Positions 1 through 8,675 of a stretch of DNA of 64,000 nt are shown here, piece by piece. The first letter of the stretch is position 1; every line of letters begins with the position of its first letter. The notes beneath the pieces were generated by a model, which saw only the letters and a list, made by a program, of their open reading frames with translations, was not told where the DNA came from and searched no databases. Origin of the DNA: Psychroserpens sp041224425 (GTDB lineage: Bacteria > Bacteroidota > Bacteroidia > Flavobacteriales > Flavobacteriaceae). The translations under genes and the position numbers were made by a program. Where the stretch lies: positions 434,001 to 498,000 of the forward strand of contig NZ_JBGFGL010000080.1 in NCBI RefSeq assembly GCF_041224425.1, in the 5' to 3' direction.

Positions 1-236
1 TGATTTCTGAAAATGCAGAGGGTGACCAATATGTTTATGTGGTTACTGATAAAGATGAAAAGGGAATCGGAAAAGCCAAGCGCGTCATTATCAAAACGGG
101 TAAAACACAAGGTGACATTATAGAAGTGCTTTCTGGTATTGAGAGTGGTACCGAAATCATCAAAGAAGGTGCTCGAAGTGTGAGAGACGGTCAATCGGTT
201 GAGGTGATTAACTATAACGAAGACACAAATGGCTAA
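1..236 (+). CDS. RND efflux periplasmic adaptor (membrane fusion protein), 3' end only
   Basis: The reading frame is open from the first base of the window (first full codon at 3) and ends with TAA at 234-236, so only about 77 C-terminal residues are seen. The visible part has alternating beta-strand character (YVYVVTDKDEKGIGKAKRV, then VLSGIESGTEIIKEGARSV), typical of the beta-barrel and membrane-proximal domains of HlyD/AcrA-type adaptors. The stop codon overlaps the start of the downstream RND pump gene by 8 bp, the usual translationally coupled adaptor-pump arrangement. The function as the periplasmic linker of a tripartite efflux pump is inferred from this context; the substrate is unknown. 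The GTG at 39 is internal, not the real start. Confidence 0.85.
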   Translation, partial: ISENAEGDQYVYVVTDKDEKGIGKAKRVIIKTGKTQGDIIEVLSGIESGTEIIKEGARSVRDGQSVEVINYNEDTNG

Positions 237-3200
237 TAAAAAGAAAAAAAATACAGATAAGGAATTTGGCTTGTCGTCGTGGGCAATCAATAACAAAACC
301 ACGATGTTTGTCTTGATCTTGGTGTTCTTCTATGTTGGAATTAAGGCATTTTTCAGTATGCCGAGAGAAAATTTTCCGGAAGTTAATGAAACCAAGATTT
401 ATGTGAGTACGGTGTTTCCTGGAAACACGGCTGAAGATATTGAAAAGCTCATCATCGATCCGTTGGAAGATAAACTGAAAACTGTAAGTAATGTCGTAGA
501 AATTACATCTACAGCTCAGGAAGACTACGGAATGGTGATTGTCGAGTTTGATGAAGGACTTACAGTAGAACAGGCCAAGCAAAAGGTTAAGGATGAAATT
601 GATACGGAAACGTCTAGTGAGGATTGGCCAACATTTAATGGCGCAAAGGTTGAACCTGATGTTTTTGAGTTGAGCCTTTCAGAAGAAATGCCAATCTTGA
701 ATATCAATATTTCTGGAGATTACCCAGTTGAAAAACTTAAGGATTTCGCCGAATACCTTCAAGATGAAATTGAGGATTTACAGGAAATCAAAAAGGCGGA
801 TATCAGAGGTGCCCAAGAAAAAGAAGTGGAAGTTGCTGTCGATATTTATAAGATGATGGCAGCTAAAGTTACCTTCAGTGACGTTATTGGTGCTATTGCA
901 AATGGTAACCTAACCCAATCTGCAGGAAATTTAAAAGCCAGTGGTCAAAGACGTACTATAAGAGTTATTGGTGAGATTAAAGAGCCATCAGAATTGGAAA
1001 ATTTTGTGGTTAAATCTGAAAATGGAAATGCCATTTACTTAAAGGATGTCGCTACAGTGTCTTTCAAAGAGGAAGACAAAACCACCTTTGCCAGAAAATC
1101 TGGTGAACCGGTTGTCATGTTAGATGTGAAGAAACGTGCTGGAAAAAACATGGTGGCAGCTGCTGAACAAATACAGGTGATTGTTCAAGACGCGATTGAA
1201 AATGAATTTCCTCAAGACTTAGAGGTATCCATTACAAACGACCAATCTTCAGTAACAATCGGTCAAGTTGATGACTTGGTCAACAATATCATTTTTGGGG
1301 TTATTCTGGTGGTGACAGTTTTGATGTTCTTCTTAGGATTCAAAAATGCATTGTTTGTTGGTTTTGCAATCCCAATGTCGATGTTCATGTCTCTCATGAT
1401 TCTTAACATTATTGGCTATAGTCTTAATACTATGGTGTTGTTTGGACTTATTATGGGACTTGGAATGTTGGTAGATAACGGAATTGTAGTTGTTGAGAAT
1501 GTATACAGACTCATGGAAGAGGAAGGTATGCCTAGAATAGAAGCGGCTAAAAAAGGTATTGGAGAGATTGCCTTTCCTATTATCATTTCCACATTAACGA
1601 CGGTTGCGGCTTTTGTTCCTCTCGGACTTTGGCCAGGTATTATGGGAGAGTTCATGAAGATTCTTCCTATTACCTTATCAGTGGTTTTAGGCTCCTCTTT
1701 GTTTGTAGCGATCTTTTTCAATTCTGTATTGGTATCCCGCTATATGAAGATTGATGATAAGGAAATGCCCTTAAAACAGATTATAAAAACTACAGTAATT
1801 ATAGCTGTAATAGGTTTGTTGATTTTGTTTTTCGGAGGTGCTTACAGAGGGTTAGGAACCATCATGATTTTTACTGCTATCATGCTTTGGGCTTACCGAT
1901 TATTTATCAGAAATTGGGCAAACAGCTTCCAAAATAAAGCTTTGGTTAAGCTAGAGAGTTGGTATGAAAACCAACTGCGATGGGCATTATCTAAAAAGAA
2001 ACCTTATGTGATAAGTGTCGGGATATTTTTATTGTTGATTTTGTCATTCGTAGCATTTGGAATTTCCTTGGGAACACAACGAACCAAAGTTGAGTTTTTC
2101 CCTGATAATAAGCCAAATCAAATCATAGTCTATATTGAATATCCTGAAGGAACTGCAATTGAGAAGACCAATGCCATCACAAAACAAATTGAAAAACGTG
2201 TTTACGATGTTATCAATCAAGACCAGTACATGGATGGCGATCGAAACTTCTTGGTTGAGAGTGCTGTGTCTCAAGTAGGTGAAGGTGCTGGAAATCCACA
2301 AACCGATGGTGGTTCTTCTGCTGAAATGCCTCATAAAGCTAAAATTACAGCCTCGATGCGTGAATATAAATACCGACGAGGAGAAGATAGTGAACTGTTA
2401 CGTCAAAAAGTTCAGGAAGCATTAGTTGGAATTTATCCAGGTGTATTGATTTCAGTAGAAAAAGACGCCAATGGTCCACCAGCAGGTTCTCCAATCAATA
2501 TAGAAATTGAAGGAAACGATTACGATGAGCTTATTGTTACAGCAGAGCAAATGCGAGAGTTTATCAACTCAAAAAATATTGCTGGTATTGATGAACTCAA
2601 GATAGATGTCAATAAAGACAAGCCGTCAATGATTGTTGAGATTGATCGGGAAAAAGCAGGCGAACTTGGCATTAGTGCCAAGCAAATAGGTGACCAATTG
2701 CGTAACTCTATATTTGGTGCAAAGGCTGGAATTTATAAAGAAGATGGTGATGATTTTGATATTTATGTACGTTTCAATAAAGATAATCGATACAACAAAA
2801 GCGCCCTCTTTAACCAGAATATTACATTTAGGGATAATACAGGCCAAATCAAGGAAATTCCGTTATCTGCTGTTGCCAAGCAAAAGAACAATTCTGGATT
2901 TAGTGCGATTAAGCATAAGGACACCAAGCGAGTTGTAACAGTGTATTCAGCATTGGCTCCAGGTTATACAGATGCAGGAGCTATTGTCAACCAAATTCAG
3001 AATGAAATGAAAGGTTATGATGGCTTACCTGAAGGTATTAAAATAGATTATACAGGTCAAATTGAGGAACAGAACAAGCAAATGGCGTTTTTGATGGGAG
3101 CCTTTTTTACCGGTTTGGGCTTGATCTTCTTCATCTTGATTTTCCAATTTAATTCGGTATCCAAACCTGCAATTATCATGCTGGCCATCTTCTTGAGTTT

Positions 3201-3714
3201 TATAGGCGTTTTTGGAGGAATCGTGATTTCAGGTAGTGCATTTGTGATTATGATGACCATGGTTGGTATCATTTCCCTGGCAGGTATCGTGGTGAATAAT
3301 GGCGTAGTTTTACTGGATTATGCACAACTTTTAATTGATAGAAAGAAAAACGAATTCGACTTAGACGAAGAGCAATACCTAACAAGCGATTATTTGTTCG
3401 AAAGTATTGTAAAAGCAGGTAAAGCGCGTTTAAGACCTGTATTGTTAACGGCAATCACAACGATTTTAGGGTTGATTCCATTGGCTATCGGACTTAACAT
3501 TAACTTTTTCACATTGGCATCAGACTTTGATGCGAATATTTACATGGGAGGAGATAACGTGGTATTTTGGGGTCCATTGGCATGGACTGTAATCTACGGC
3601 TTATTAATAGCAACATTTCTAACACTTGTCGTTGTGCCAATCTTGTTTTATTTAAGTGTGAGACTTAAAATGTGGATGTACAAAGATCGTGTGATGACTC
3701 AGCATCAGAATTAA
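229..3714 (+). CDS. RND efflux transporter permease (AcrB/HAE1-like inner-membrane pump)
   Basis: 1161 residues. This is the proton-driven pump subunit of a tripartite efflux system. The family layout is clear: one N-terminal membrane helix (about residues 20-40), a large periplasmic loop opening with SMPRENFPE, a bundle of helices from about residue 345, a second periplasmic loop, and a second bundle near the C-terminus. The fourth-helix motif reads GMLVDNGIVVVENVYR (about residue 412), with Asp-Asn where AcrB has two adjacent Asp residues; the second half contains GIVVNNGVVLLDY. The ATG overlaps the adaptor stop codon, so both are probably translated from one mRNA. No TolC-like gene lies downstream; it may lie upstream of the window. 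Substrate (drug, detergent, other) cannot be told. Confidence 0.93.
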   Translation: MANKKKKNTDKEFGLSSWAINNKTTMFVLILVFFYVGIKAFFSMPRENFPEVNETKIYVSTVFPGNTAEDIEKLIIDPLEDKLKTVSNVVEITSTAQEDYGMVIVEFDEGLTVEQAKQKVKDEIDTETSSEDWPTFNGAKVEPDVFELSLSEEMPILNINISGDYPVEKLKDFAEYLQDEIEDLQEIKKADIRGAQEKEVEVAVDIYKMMAAKVTFSDVIGAIANGNLTQSAGNLKASGQRRTIRVIGEIKEPSELENFVVKSENGNAIYLKDVATVSFKEEDKTTFARKSGEPVVMLDVKKRAGKNMVAAAEQIQVIVQDAIENEFPQDLEVSITNDQSSVTIGQVDDLVNNIIFGVILVVTVLMFFLGFKNALFVGFAIPMSMFMSLMILNIIGYSLNTMVLFGLIMGLGMLVDNGIVVVENVYRLMEEEGMPRIEAAKKGIGEIAFPIIISTLTTVAAFVPLGLWPGIMGEFMKILPITLSVVLGSSLFVAIFFNSVLVSRYMKIDDKEMPLKQIIKTTVIIAVIGLLILFFGGAYRGLGTIMIFTAIMLWAYRLFIRNWANSFQNKALVKLESWYENQLRWALSKKKPYVISVGIFLLLILSFVAFGISLGTQRTKVEFFPDNKPNQIIVYIEYPEGTAIEKTNAITKQIEKRVYDVINQDQYMDGDRNFLVESAVSQVGEGAGNPQTDGGSSAEMPHKAKITASMREYKYRRGEDSELLRQKVQEALVGIYPGVLISVEKDANGPPAGSPINIEIEGNDYDELIVTAEQMREFINSKNIAGIDELKIDVNKDKPSMIVEIDREKAGELGISAKQIGDQLRNSIFGAKAGIYKEDGDDFDIYVRFNKDNRYNKSALFNQNITFRDNTGQIKEIPLSAVAKQKNNSGFSAIKHKDTKRVVTVYSALAPGYTDAGAIVNQIQNEMKGYDGLPEGIKIDYTGQIEEQNKQMAFLMGAFFTGLGLIFFILIFQFNSVSKPAIIMLAIFLSFIGVFGGIVISGSAFVIMMTMVGIISLAGIVVNNGVVLLDYAQLLIDRKKNEFDLDEEQYLTSDYLFESIVKAGKARLRPVLLTAITTILGLIPLAIGLNINFFTLASDFDANIYMGGDNVVFWGPLAWTVIYGLLIATFLTLVVVPILFYLSVRLKMWMYKDRVMTQHQN

Positions 3715-3820
3715 CATATAATGGATCGCTAACATTAATCGAATAGTGATTCTAACAATACACTTGAGTAAAATCAATGTGTGAACCTTTAAAATGAAAA
3801 GGTTTGATTAATAGCAGGAA

Positions 3821-3847
3821 GAGCCACGACAAATGTTGTGGCTTTTT
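3821..3847 (+). terminator. Rho-independent terminator after the RND operon
   Basis: Stem AGCCACGAC / GTTGTGGCT (one G-T pair) with loop AAAT, followed by TTTTT. A weaker stem-loop, AACCTTT/AAAGGTT, lies just upstream at about 3784-3804. Confidence 0.8.
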
Positions 3848-3872
3848 CATTTCAATAATTCATTAACTTCAC

Positions 3873-3880
3873 TAAATTTG
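3873..3880 (+). promoter_or_regulatory. -7 box of the aspS promoter
   Basis: TAAATTTG matches the Bacteroidota -7 consensus TAnnTTTG and lies 17 nt before the aspS ATG. No convincing -33 TTG is seen at the proper distance. Confidence 0.5.
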
Positions 3881-3897
3881 CAGTTCAAATTTTTACT

Positions 3898-5652
3898 ATG
3901 TACAGAAGTCATAACTGTGGTGAGTTAAACGCCTCACATATCAACACTGAAGTCACGCTTTCAGGTTGGGTTCAAAAGTCTCGTGATAAAGGATTCATCG
4001 TTTGGGTCGATTTAAGAGATCGCTATGGAATCACACAATTGGTGTTTGATGAAGAACGCAGTTCTAAAACCATGATGGATCAAGCGCAGGATTTAGGTCG
4101 TGAGTTTGTTATTCAGGTGAAGGGGAAGGTTATTGAACGAGCTTCCAAAAACCCTAATATCCCAACAGGTGATATCGAGGTTTTAGTGTCTGAATTAAAT
4201 ATCTTGAATGAAGCCTTATTACCACCTTTCACTATTGAAGATGACACTGATGGAGGCGAAGAACTTCGTATGAAATACAGATATCTAGACATCCGTAGAA
4301 ACCCTGTAAAAAACAGTTTGATCTTCAGGCATAAAGTGACTCAAGAGGTTAGAAACTATCTATCCAAAGAAGGATTTATTGAAGTCGAAACACCTTATTT
4401 AATTAAATCCACTCCTGAAGGTGCGCGTGATTTTGTTGTGCCATCACGTATGAATGAAGGACAATTTTACGCTTTGCCACAATCACCTCAAACTTTTAAA
4501 CAACTATTGATGGTTGGTGGCATGGATAAGTATTTCCAAATCGTAAAGTGTTTTAGGGATGAAGATTTACGTGCCGACAGACAGCCCGAGTTTACTCAGA
4601 TAGACTGCGAAATGGCATTTATTGAGCAGGAGGATATTTTAAATGCTTTTGAAGGCTTAACACGTCATTTGTTGAAAGAAGTCAATGGCGTTGAGGTGGA
4701 TAAATTCCCGAGAATGCTCTATGATGATGCCATGCGTCTCTACGGAAATGACAAACCAGACATTCGCTTTGGGATGGAATTTGGAGAACTTAATGACGTT
4801 GCACAACATAAAGATTTTAATGTGTTCAATTCTGCAGAATTGGTCGTTGGAATCGCTGTTCCTGGTGGAAACAGCTACACAAGAAAAGAAATTGATAAAC
4901 TGATCGATTGGGTGAAGCGTCCACAAATTGGAGCCTTGGGAATGGTGTATTGTAGATGCAATGAAGACGGAACTTATAAATCATCTGTTGATAAATTTTA
5001 CGATCAAGACGATTTAGCAAAATGGGCTGAAGCAACAGGAGCCAAACCTGGAGATTTAATCTGTGTGCTTTCAGGTGATACCCATAAAGTGAGAACGCAG
5101 CTTAGCGCCTTACGTATGGAATTGGCTGAGCGTTTAGGCTTACGTAAACCAAATGAATTTGCACCACTTTGGGTCTTGGATTTCCCATTGTTGGAATGGG
5201 ATGAAGATACTAAACGCTATCACGCGATGCACCACCCGTTTACGTCTCCAAAACCAGGACAACTCGAATTGTTGGAAACCGATCCTGGTGCCGTAAAAGC
5301 AAATGCTTATGATTTGGTATTGAATGGAAACGAAATTGGAGGTGGATCGATTCGTATACACGATAAAAAGACCCAGGCTTTGATGTTTGATTACCTTGGT
5401 TTTTCTGAAGAAGAAGCCAAAGCACAATTTGGATTCCTAATGGATGCCTTCCAGTATGGAGCACCACCTCATGGTGGACTCGCCTTTGGATTGGATCGAT
5501 TGGTGGCTATTTTGGGCGGACAAGAAACGATTCGTGATTTTATTGCGTTTCCGAAAAATAACAATGGTCGAGATGTCATGATTGATGCGCCTGCGCCAAT
5601 TGACGAGGAACAGCTCAAAGAACTGAATTTGAAACTCAATCTAAAGTCTTAA
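3898..5652 (+). CDS. aspS: Aspartate--tRNA ligase
   Basis: 584 residues, the usual length of a bacterial-type AspRS. It charges tRNA-Asp in the cytoplasm. The N-terminal OB-fold anticodon-binding domain (about residues 1-105, starting MYRSHNCGELNASH) is followed by the class II catalytic core. Motif 2 reads FRDEDLRADRQPEFTQID (about residue 218) and motif 3 GLAFGLDRLVAILGG (about residues 527-541). The insertion between them (about 280-420) corresponds to the bacterial GAD domain. The gene has its own TAnnTTTG box upstream and a perfect terminator directly after the stop, so it is probably monocistronic. Whether it is discriminating or also charges tRNA-Asn cannot be told from sequence alone, but asnS is present at 42249-43691, which makes the indirect Asn pathway unnecessary. 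Confidence 0.97.
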   Translation: MYRSHNCGELNASHINTEVTLSGWVQKSRDKGFIVWVDLRDRYGITQLVFDEERSSKTMMDQAQDLGREFVIQVKGKVIERASKNPNIPTGDIEVLVSELNILNEALLPPFTIEDDTDGGEELRMKYRYLDIRRNPVKNSLIFRHKVTQEVRNYLSKEGFIEVETPYLIKSTPEGARDFVVPSRMNEGQFYALPQSPQTFKQLLMVGGMDKYFQIVKCFRDEDLRADRQPEFTQIDCEMAFIEQEDILNAFEGLTRHLLKEVNGVEVDKFPRMLYDDAMRLYGNDKPDIRFGMEFGELNDVAQHKDFNVFNSAELVVGIAVPGGNSYTRKEIDKLIDWVKRPQIGALGMVYCRCNEDGTYKSSVDKFYDQDDLAKWAEATGAKPGDLICVLSGDTHKVRTQLSALRMELAERLGLRKPNEFAPLWVLDFPLLEWDEDTKRYHAMHHPFTSPKPGQLELLETDPGAVKANAYDLVLNGNEIGGGSIRIHDKKTQALMFDYLGFSEEEAKAQFGFLMDAFQYGAPPHGGLAFGLDRLVAILGGQETIRDFIAFPKNNNGRDVMIDAPAPIDEEQLKELNLKLNLKS

Positions 5653-5656
5653 ATCT

Positions 5657-5682
5657 AAATCCTGCATCATGCAGGATTTTTT
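5657..5682 (+). terminator. Rho-independent terminator of aspS
   Basis: Perfect 10-bp stem AAATCCTGCA / TGCAGGATTT with a 3-nt loop (TCA), followed by TTT. The stem starts 4 nt after the aspS stop. An in-frame ATG at 5669 falls in the loop and is therefore an unlikely start for the next gene. Confidence 0.9.
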
Positions 5683-5695
5683 AGTAGATTTAATC

Positions 5696-7474
5696 ATGCC
5701 AACACAAAAACTGATAAAGCGATTATTGCTTCTGAGATACAAGTATATGTCTCAGAAAAACTTTACGTTTTTATTGGCAATGCTTATAGGTTTGTTATCT
5801 GGATTGGTATCTGTGACCATCAAAAACATAACGTATGGTATCGAATGGGTTTTAGACCACTTGGCTATTGTTTCACGAAATAGTATTTACTTCATTTTGC
5901 CTGTCATCGGTTTATGGTTGGTGTATCTGTTTGTAAAATATGTTTCCAAGCACAAAGTCGAACATGCCATTCCAAGTATATTGTTCTCGCTTTCCAAGAA
6001 GAATGGACTCTTAAAACCCAGTAAAATCTACTTACCCTTAATAACTGCTCCAATCACTGCTGGTTTTGGTGGTTCGGTCGGATTGCTTGGTCCTGCTATT
6101 GCTTCGGCATCTGCGGTAAGCTCTAATATAAGTCGGCTATTCCATGTCGATAGAAAGACCAGAACATTATTAATTGGATGTGCTGCTGCAGGTGCGATTG
6201 CCTCTATTTTCCAATCGCCTATTGCTGCTATTATTTTTGCAATTGAGGTGTTTAGCTTAGATCTTACATTTGCTTCGCTTTTACCATTGTTGATTGCATC
6301 AGTGTCTTCGGTATTGACCTCCTATTTTTTTGTAGGGAATAGCGTGTTGTTCAATTTTAACGTGTCTTCGCCATTTGCACTAAGAGATACTTTATTCTTT
6401 GTTATTTTGGGGATAGGAACAGGAATTGCATCGATATATTTTTCCAAAATCTATTTTGCAGTTTATAAGTTTTTCGAACGCTTCAAAACCAATGGTCAAC
6501 GTTTAATTGTTGGGGGATTGGCTATTGGTGTTATGTTGTATTTTATTCCGCCACTCTATGGTGAAGGTTTTGGTTTTATAAATGATTTATTAGAAGGCAA
6601 TCACTTACACGCCTTGGGCAAAACACCTTTTGATGACTATTTGGATAATATTTGGGTCGTTATAGCATTGCTCATAGGAATTACCATTTTTAAAGCCATT
6701 GCCATGACGACTACGTTTGCTGCTGGTGGTGCTGGAGGAATCATCATACCAACAATGGTTATGGGAAGTGCTCTTGGGAATGTTGTGGCAAAAATCATCA
6801 ACAATATCGGATTGGGATTTCAAGTTTCAGAATCGAATTTCACTTTGATTGGAATGGCAGGATTGATTGCTGGTGTGCTACATGCGCCATTGACAGCCAT
6901 ATTTTTAATTGCAGAAATCACAGGTGGTTATCAATTATTTGTTCCATTGATGATTACGGTTTCCATGTCCTTTATTATTACCAAAAATGGCGTTGAGCAT
7001 ACTATTTATACTAAAGAGTTGGCCGAAAAAGGAGCTTTGTTAACACACGATAAAGACCAATCCGTCTTAACTTTAATGCGCTTAGATAGTGTGATTGAGC
7101 AAAACTTCAGGGTTTTACATCCCGAAATGACTCTTGGTGATATGCTGCACAAAGGTGTTGCTAAGTCGAGTCGTAATTTATTTCCAGTGGTTGATGAACA
7201 GCAACAAATGGTTGGAATCATTTTACTGGATAACATTCGCGATGTCATGTTCGACCAAGCCCTTTACCAATCTACAACGGTAGAGACTTTTATGCATAAT
7301 CCGCCAGAATATATCATTTATGAACAGGATTCAATGAAAATGGTCATGAGAAAATTTCAGGATACAGGTGCTTGGAACCTTCCGGTTATTAAAGATGGTA
7401 AATACTATGGATTTGTCTCAAAGTCTAAACTATTGACGGCTTACCGACGCGAATTAATTAACTTTACTTCCTAA
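5696..7474 (+). CDS. ClC-family chloride channel/transporter with C-terminal CBS domains
   Basis: About 592 residues from the ATG at 5696 (MPTQKLIKR). The in-frame ATG at 5669 lies inside the aspS terminator loop and the one at 5747 (MSQKNFTF) is also possible. The ClC membrane core covers about residues 20-430: the selectivity regions appear as VEHAIPSILF, GGSVGLLGPAIAS and GGAGGIIIPTMVMG. Two CBS domains follow (about 450-590; LFPVVDEQQQMVGI, WNLPVIKDGKYYGF), which in this family bind nucleotides and tune gating. In the second selectivity loop the gating glutamate of the usual GREGP/GLEAP sequence is replaced by leucine (GLLGP), which suggests passive conduction rather than Cl-/H+ exchange. 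It probably acts in the inner membrane in anion homeostasis. Confidence 0.88.
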   Translation: MPTQKLIKRLLLLRYKYMSQKNFTFLLAMLIGLLSGLVSVTIKNITYGIEWVLDHLAIVSRNSIYFILPVIGLWLVYLFVKYVSKHKVEHAIPSILFSLSKKNGLLKPSKIYLPLITAPITAGFGGSVGLLGPAIASASAVSSNISRLFHVDRKTRTLLIGCAAAGAIASIFQSPIAAIIFAIEVFSLDLTFASLLPLLIASVSSVLTSYFFVGNSVLFNFNVSSPFALRDTLFFVILGIGTGIASIYFSKIYFAVYKFFERFKTNGQRLIVGGLAIGVMLYFIPPLYGEGFGFINDLLEGNHLHALGKTPFDDYLDNIWVVIALLIGITIFKAIAMTTTFAAGGAGGIIIPTMVMGSALGNVVAKIINNIGLGFQVSESNFTLIGMAGLIAGVLHAPLTAIFLIAEITGGYQLFVPLMITVSMSFIITKNGVEHTIYTKELAEKGALLTHDKDQSVLTLMRLDSVIEQNFRVLHPEMTLGDMLHKGVAKSSRNLFPVVDEQQQMVGIILLDNIRDVMFDQALYQSTTVETFMHNPPEYIIYEQDSMKMVMRKFQDTGAWNLPVIKDGKYYGFVSKSKLLTAYRRELINFTS

Positions 7475-7486
7475 GCTGTTTGCCAA

Positions 7487-7732
7487 ATGAAATTTTTAAA
7501 AGTTTTCACCTTAATAGCGTTTTTAACCTCATTGACGAGCATTGTTTTGGGCTTTTTTTTAGATGTAGATTATACTGAGAAACTTATTGGTTTTGGGGTA
7601 CTCGGACTCTTTATTGTGGTCTTTCCATTGTTTAGTTATTACCGTTGGAAAGACAAGAACATTAAAGACTATATGTTAACTAAAGAGAACCTCGATAAGA
7701 TGCGTGAAAACCAACGCAACAAAACCTACTGA
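7487..7732 (+). CDS. Small two-helix membrane protein, function unknown
   Basis: 81 residues starting MKFLKVFTLIAFLTSLTSIV. Two hydrophobic helices (about residues 3-25 and 33-53, the second GFGVLGLFIVVFPLFSYY) are followed by a charged basic tail (KDKNIKDYMLTKENLDKMRENQ). It starts 12 nt after the ClC gene with no visible terminator between them, so the two are probably co-transcribed. I do not recognise a family with certainty. It could be an accessory subunit of the ClC protein or simply a co-transcribed small membrane protein. Confidence 0.7.
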   Translation: MKFLKVFTLIAFLTSLTSIVLGFFLDVDYTEKLIGFGVLGLFIVVFPLFSYYRWKDKNIKDYMLTKENLDKMRENQRNKTY

Positions 7733-7787
7733 CTTTCAATTATTTAAAATATTACAATAAATTAACATGTTGCGTCATTTTTAAGTG

Positions 7788-7795
7788 TACATTTG
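7788..7795 (+). promoter_or_regulatory. -7 box of the cold-shock gene promoter
   Basis: TACATTTG matches TAnnTTTG. A TTG at 7770-7772 is present but only 15 nt upstream, shorter than usual. The predicted leader is about 25 nt and very T-rich. Confidence 0.55.
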
Positions 7796-7823
7796 TACTT
7801 TAATTAATATTATTTTTTTTACA

Positions 7824-8015
7824 ATGACTGGAACAGTTAAATTTTTTAATGATTCAAAAGGATTTGGATTCATTACCAACGAAGAAACAGGAAAAGACAT
7901 TTTCGTACACGTGTCTAACCTTAATGGTTTAGAATTACGCGAAGGCGATAATGTAGAGTACACCGAAGAAGAAGGAAGAAAAGGAATGGTTGCTGCTAAT
8001 ATCAGCATCATTTAA
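7824..8015 (+). CDS. Cold-shock domain protein (CspA family)
   Basis: 63 residues from ATG 7824 (MTGTVKFFNDSKGFGFITNE), the typical Csp length. An upstream in-frame TTG at 7785 would place the start before the promoter box and is not credible. The single OB-fold carries both RNA-binding motifs, KGFGFI (RNP1; about residues 11-16) and DIFVHVS (RNP2; about residues 25-31). Such proteins bind single-stranded RNA/DNA and melt secondary structure, in the cold or as general RNA chaperones. The gene is flanked by its own TAnnTTTG box and a terminator, so it is monocistronic. Whether it is cold-inducible cannot be told here. Confidence 0.95.
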   Translation: MTGTVKFFNDSKGFGFITNEETGKDIFVHVSNLNGLELREGDNVEYTEEEGRKGMVAANISII

Positions 8016-8040
8016 GAGATATACTTTTTATTACAGTTTC

Positions 8041-8069
8041 AACGTCTAACGAGAGTTAGGCGTTTTTTT
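8041..8069 (+). terminator. Rho-independent terminator of the cold-shock gene
   Basis: Stem AACGTCTAAC / GTTAGGCGTT (one G-T pair), loop GAGA, followed by seven T with the stem end included. Confidence 0.85.
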
Positions 8070-8080
8070 ATGTCTATTCT

Positions 8081-8182
8081 GGGTGTTACCCTTTTCGCTA
8101 CGCTTCAAAGCGTCAGGCTCTCGGCAGTCGCTTTTTTCCTGATCGTAAAAAGAGCTCCAACAAAGCCTCCATCCTTAACGCA
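8081..8182. repeat. Degenerate intergenic repeat of the flavobacterial GGGCGTTACCC type
   Basis: The stretch opens with GGGTGTTACCC and ends with CATCCTTAACGC. Inside are a small hairpin (ACGCTT/AAGCGT, 8100-8113) and CTCTCGGCAGTCGC. I recall very similar intergenic elements (GGGCGTTACCC ... ATCCCTAACGC) scattered through many Bacteroidota genomes, so this is probably an eroded copy. Only one copy lies in this window, so the repeat nature rests on memory, not on an alignment here. It lies between the cold-shock terminator and the tadA 3' end. Confidence 0.45.
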
Positions 8183-8184
8183 AC

Positions 8185-8634
8185 TCAATTCAGGTTTCGC
8201 TTTTCAATAAAGAAACGCTTTAGCAATTCTGAAGCTTCATCTGCCATAACACCACTAATTACTTGGGTTTTGGGATGTAAAGTCGTACCAAGGGTCTTAA
8301 AGCCACGCTGATCATCAGGAGCGCCATAAACAATTCTGGAAATTTGGCTCCAATACAAAGCACCAGCACACATTTGGCAAGGCTCTAAAGTGACATATAA
8401 AGTACAATCGGTTAGATATTTCCCGCCTAAGAAATTAGCAGCAGCAGTAATGGCTTGCATTTCGGCATGAGCAGTAACATCATTGAGCCGTTCGGTAAGA
8501 TTGTGGGCTCTGGCAATGATTCGATCCTTGATGACGATAACAGCACCAACGGGAATTTCACCTTTTTCAAAAGCAGCTTCAGCTTCTTGTAAAGCTTTTT
8601 TCATAAAATAGGTATCGTCAAAAGGACTTTCCAT
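8185..8634 (-). CDS. tadA: tRNA-specific adenosine deaminase (TadA-type nucleoside deaminase)
   Basis: 149 residues. The zinc-dependent deaminase signature is intact: HAEMQAI (HAE, with the proton-shuttling Glu; about residues 57-63) and PCQMCAG (PCxxC; about residues 88-94). The order of elements (FEKGEIPVGAVIV, then TLYVTLEPC) and the length match TadA, which converts A34 to inosine in the wobble position of tRNA-Arg(ACG). A guanine or cytosine deaminase of the same fold is less likely but cannot be excluded. The gene is divergent from dxs, with the two starts only 41 bp apart. Confidence 0.85.
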   Translation of the reverse strand: MESPFDDTYFMKKALQEAEAAFEKGEIPVGAVIVIKDRIIARAHNLTERLNDVTAHAEMQAITAAANFLGGKYLTDCTLYVTLEPCQMCAGALYWSQISRIVYGAPDDQRGFKTLGTTLHPKTQVISGVMADEASELLKRFFIEKRNLN

Positions 8635-8636
8635 AG

Positions 8637-8668
8637 TTGTAAAAATACAATAACAACTCGTACATTTG
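8637..8668 (+). promoter_or_regulatory. dxs promoter, complete -33/-7 pair
   Basis: TTG at 8637-8639, 21-nt spacer, TACATTTG at 8661-8668. The start would be expected 5-7 nt after the box, i.e. at or next to the TTG start codon at 8676, so the mRNA may be leaderless. Confidence 0.7.
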
Positions 8669-8675
8669 TTAGACT

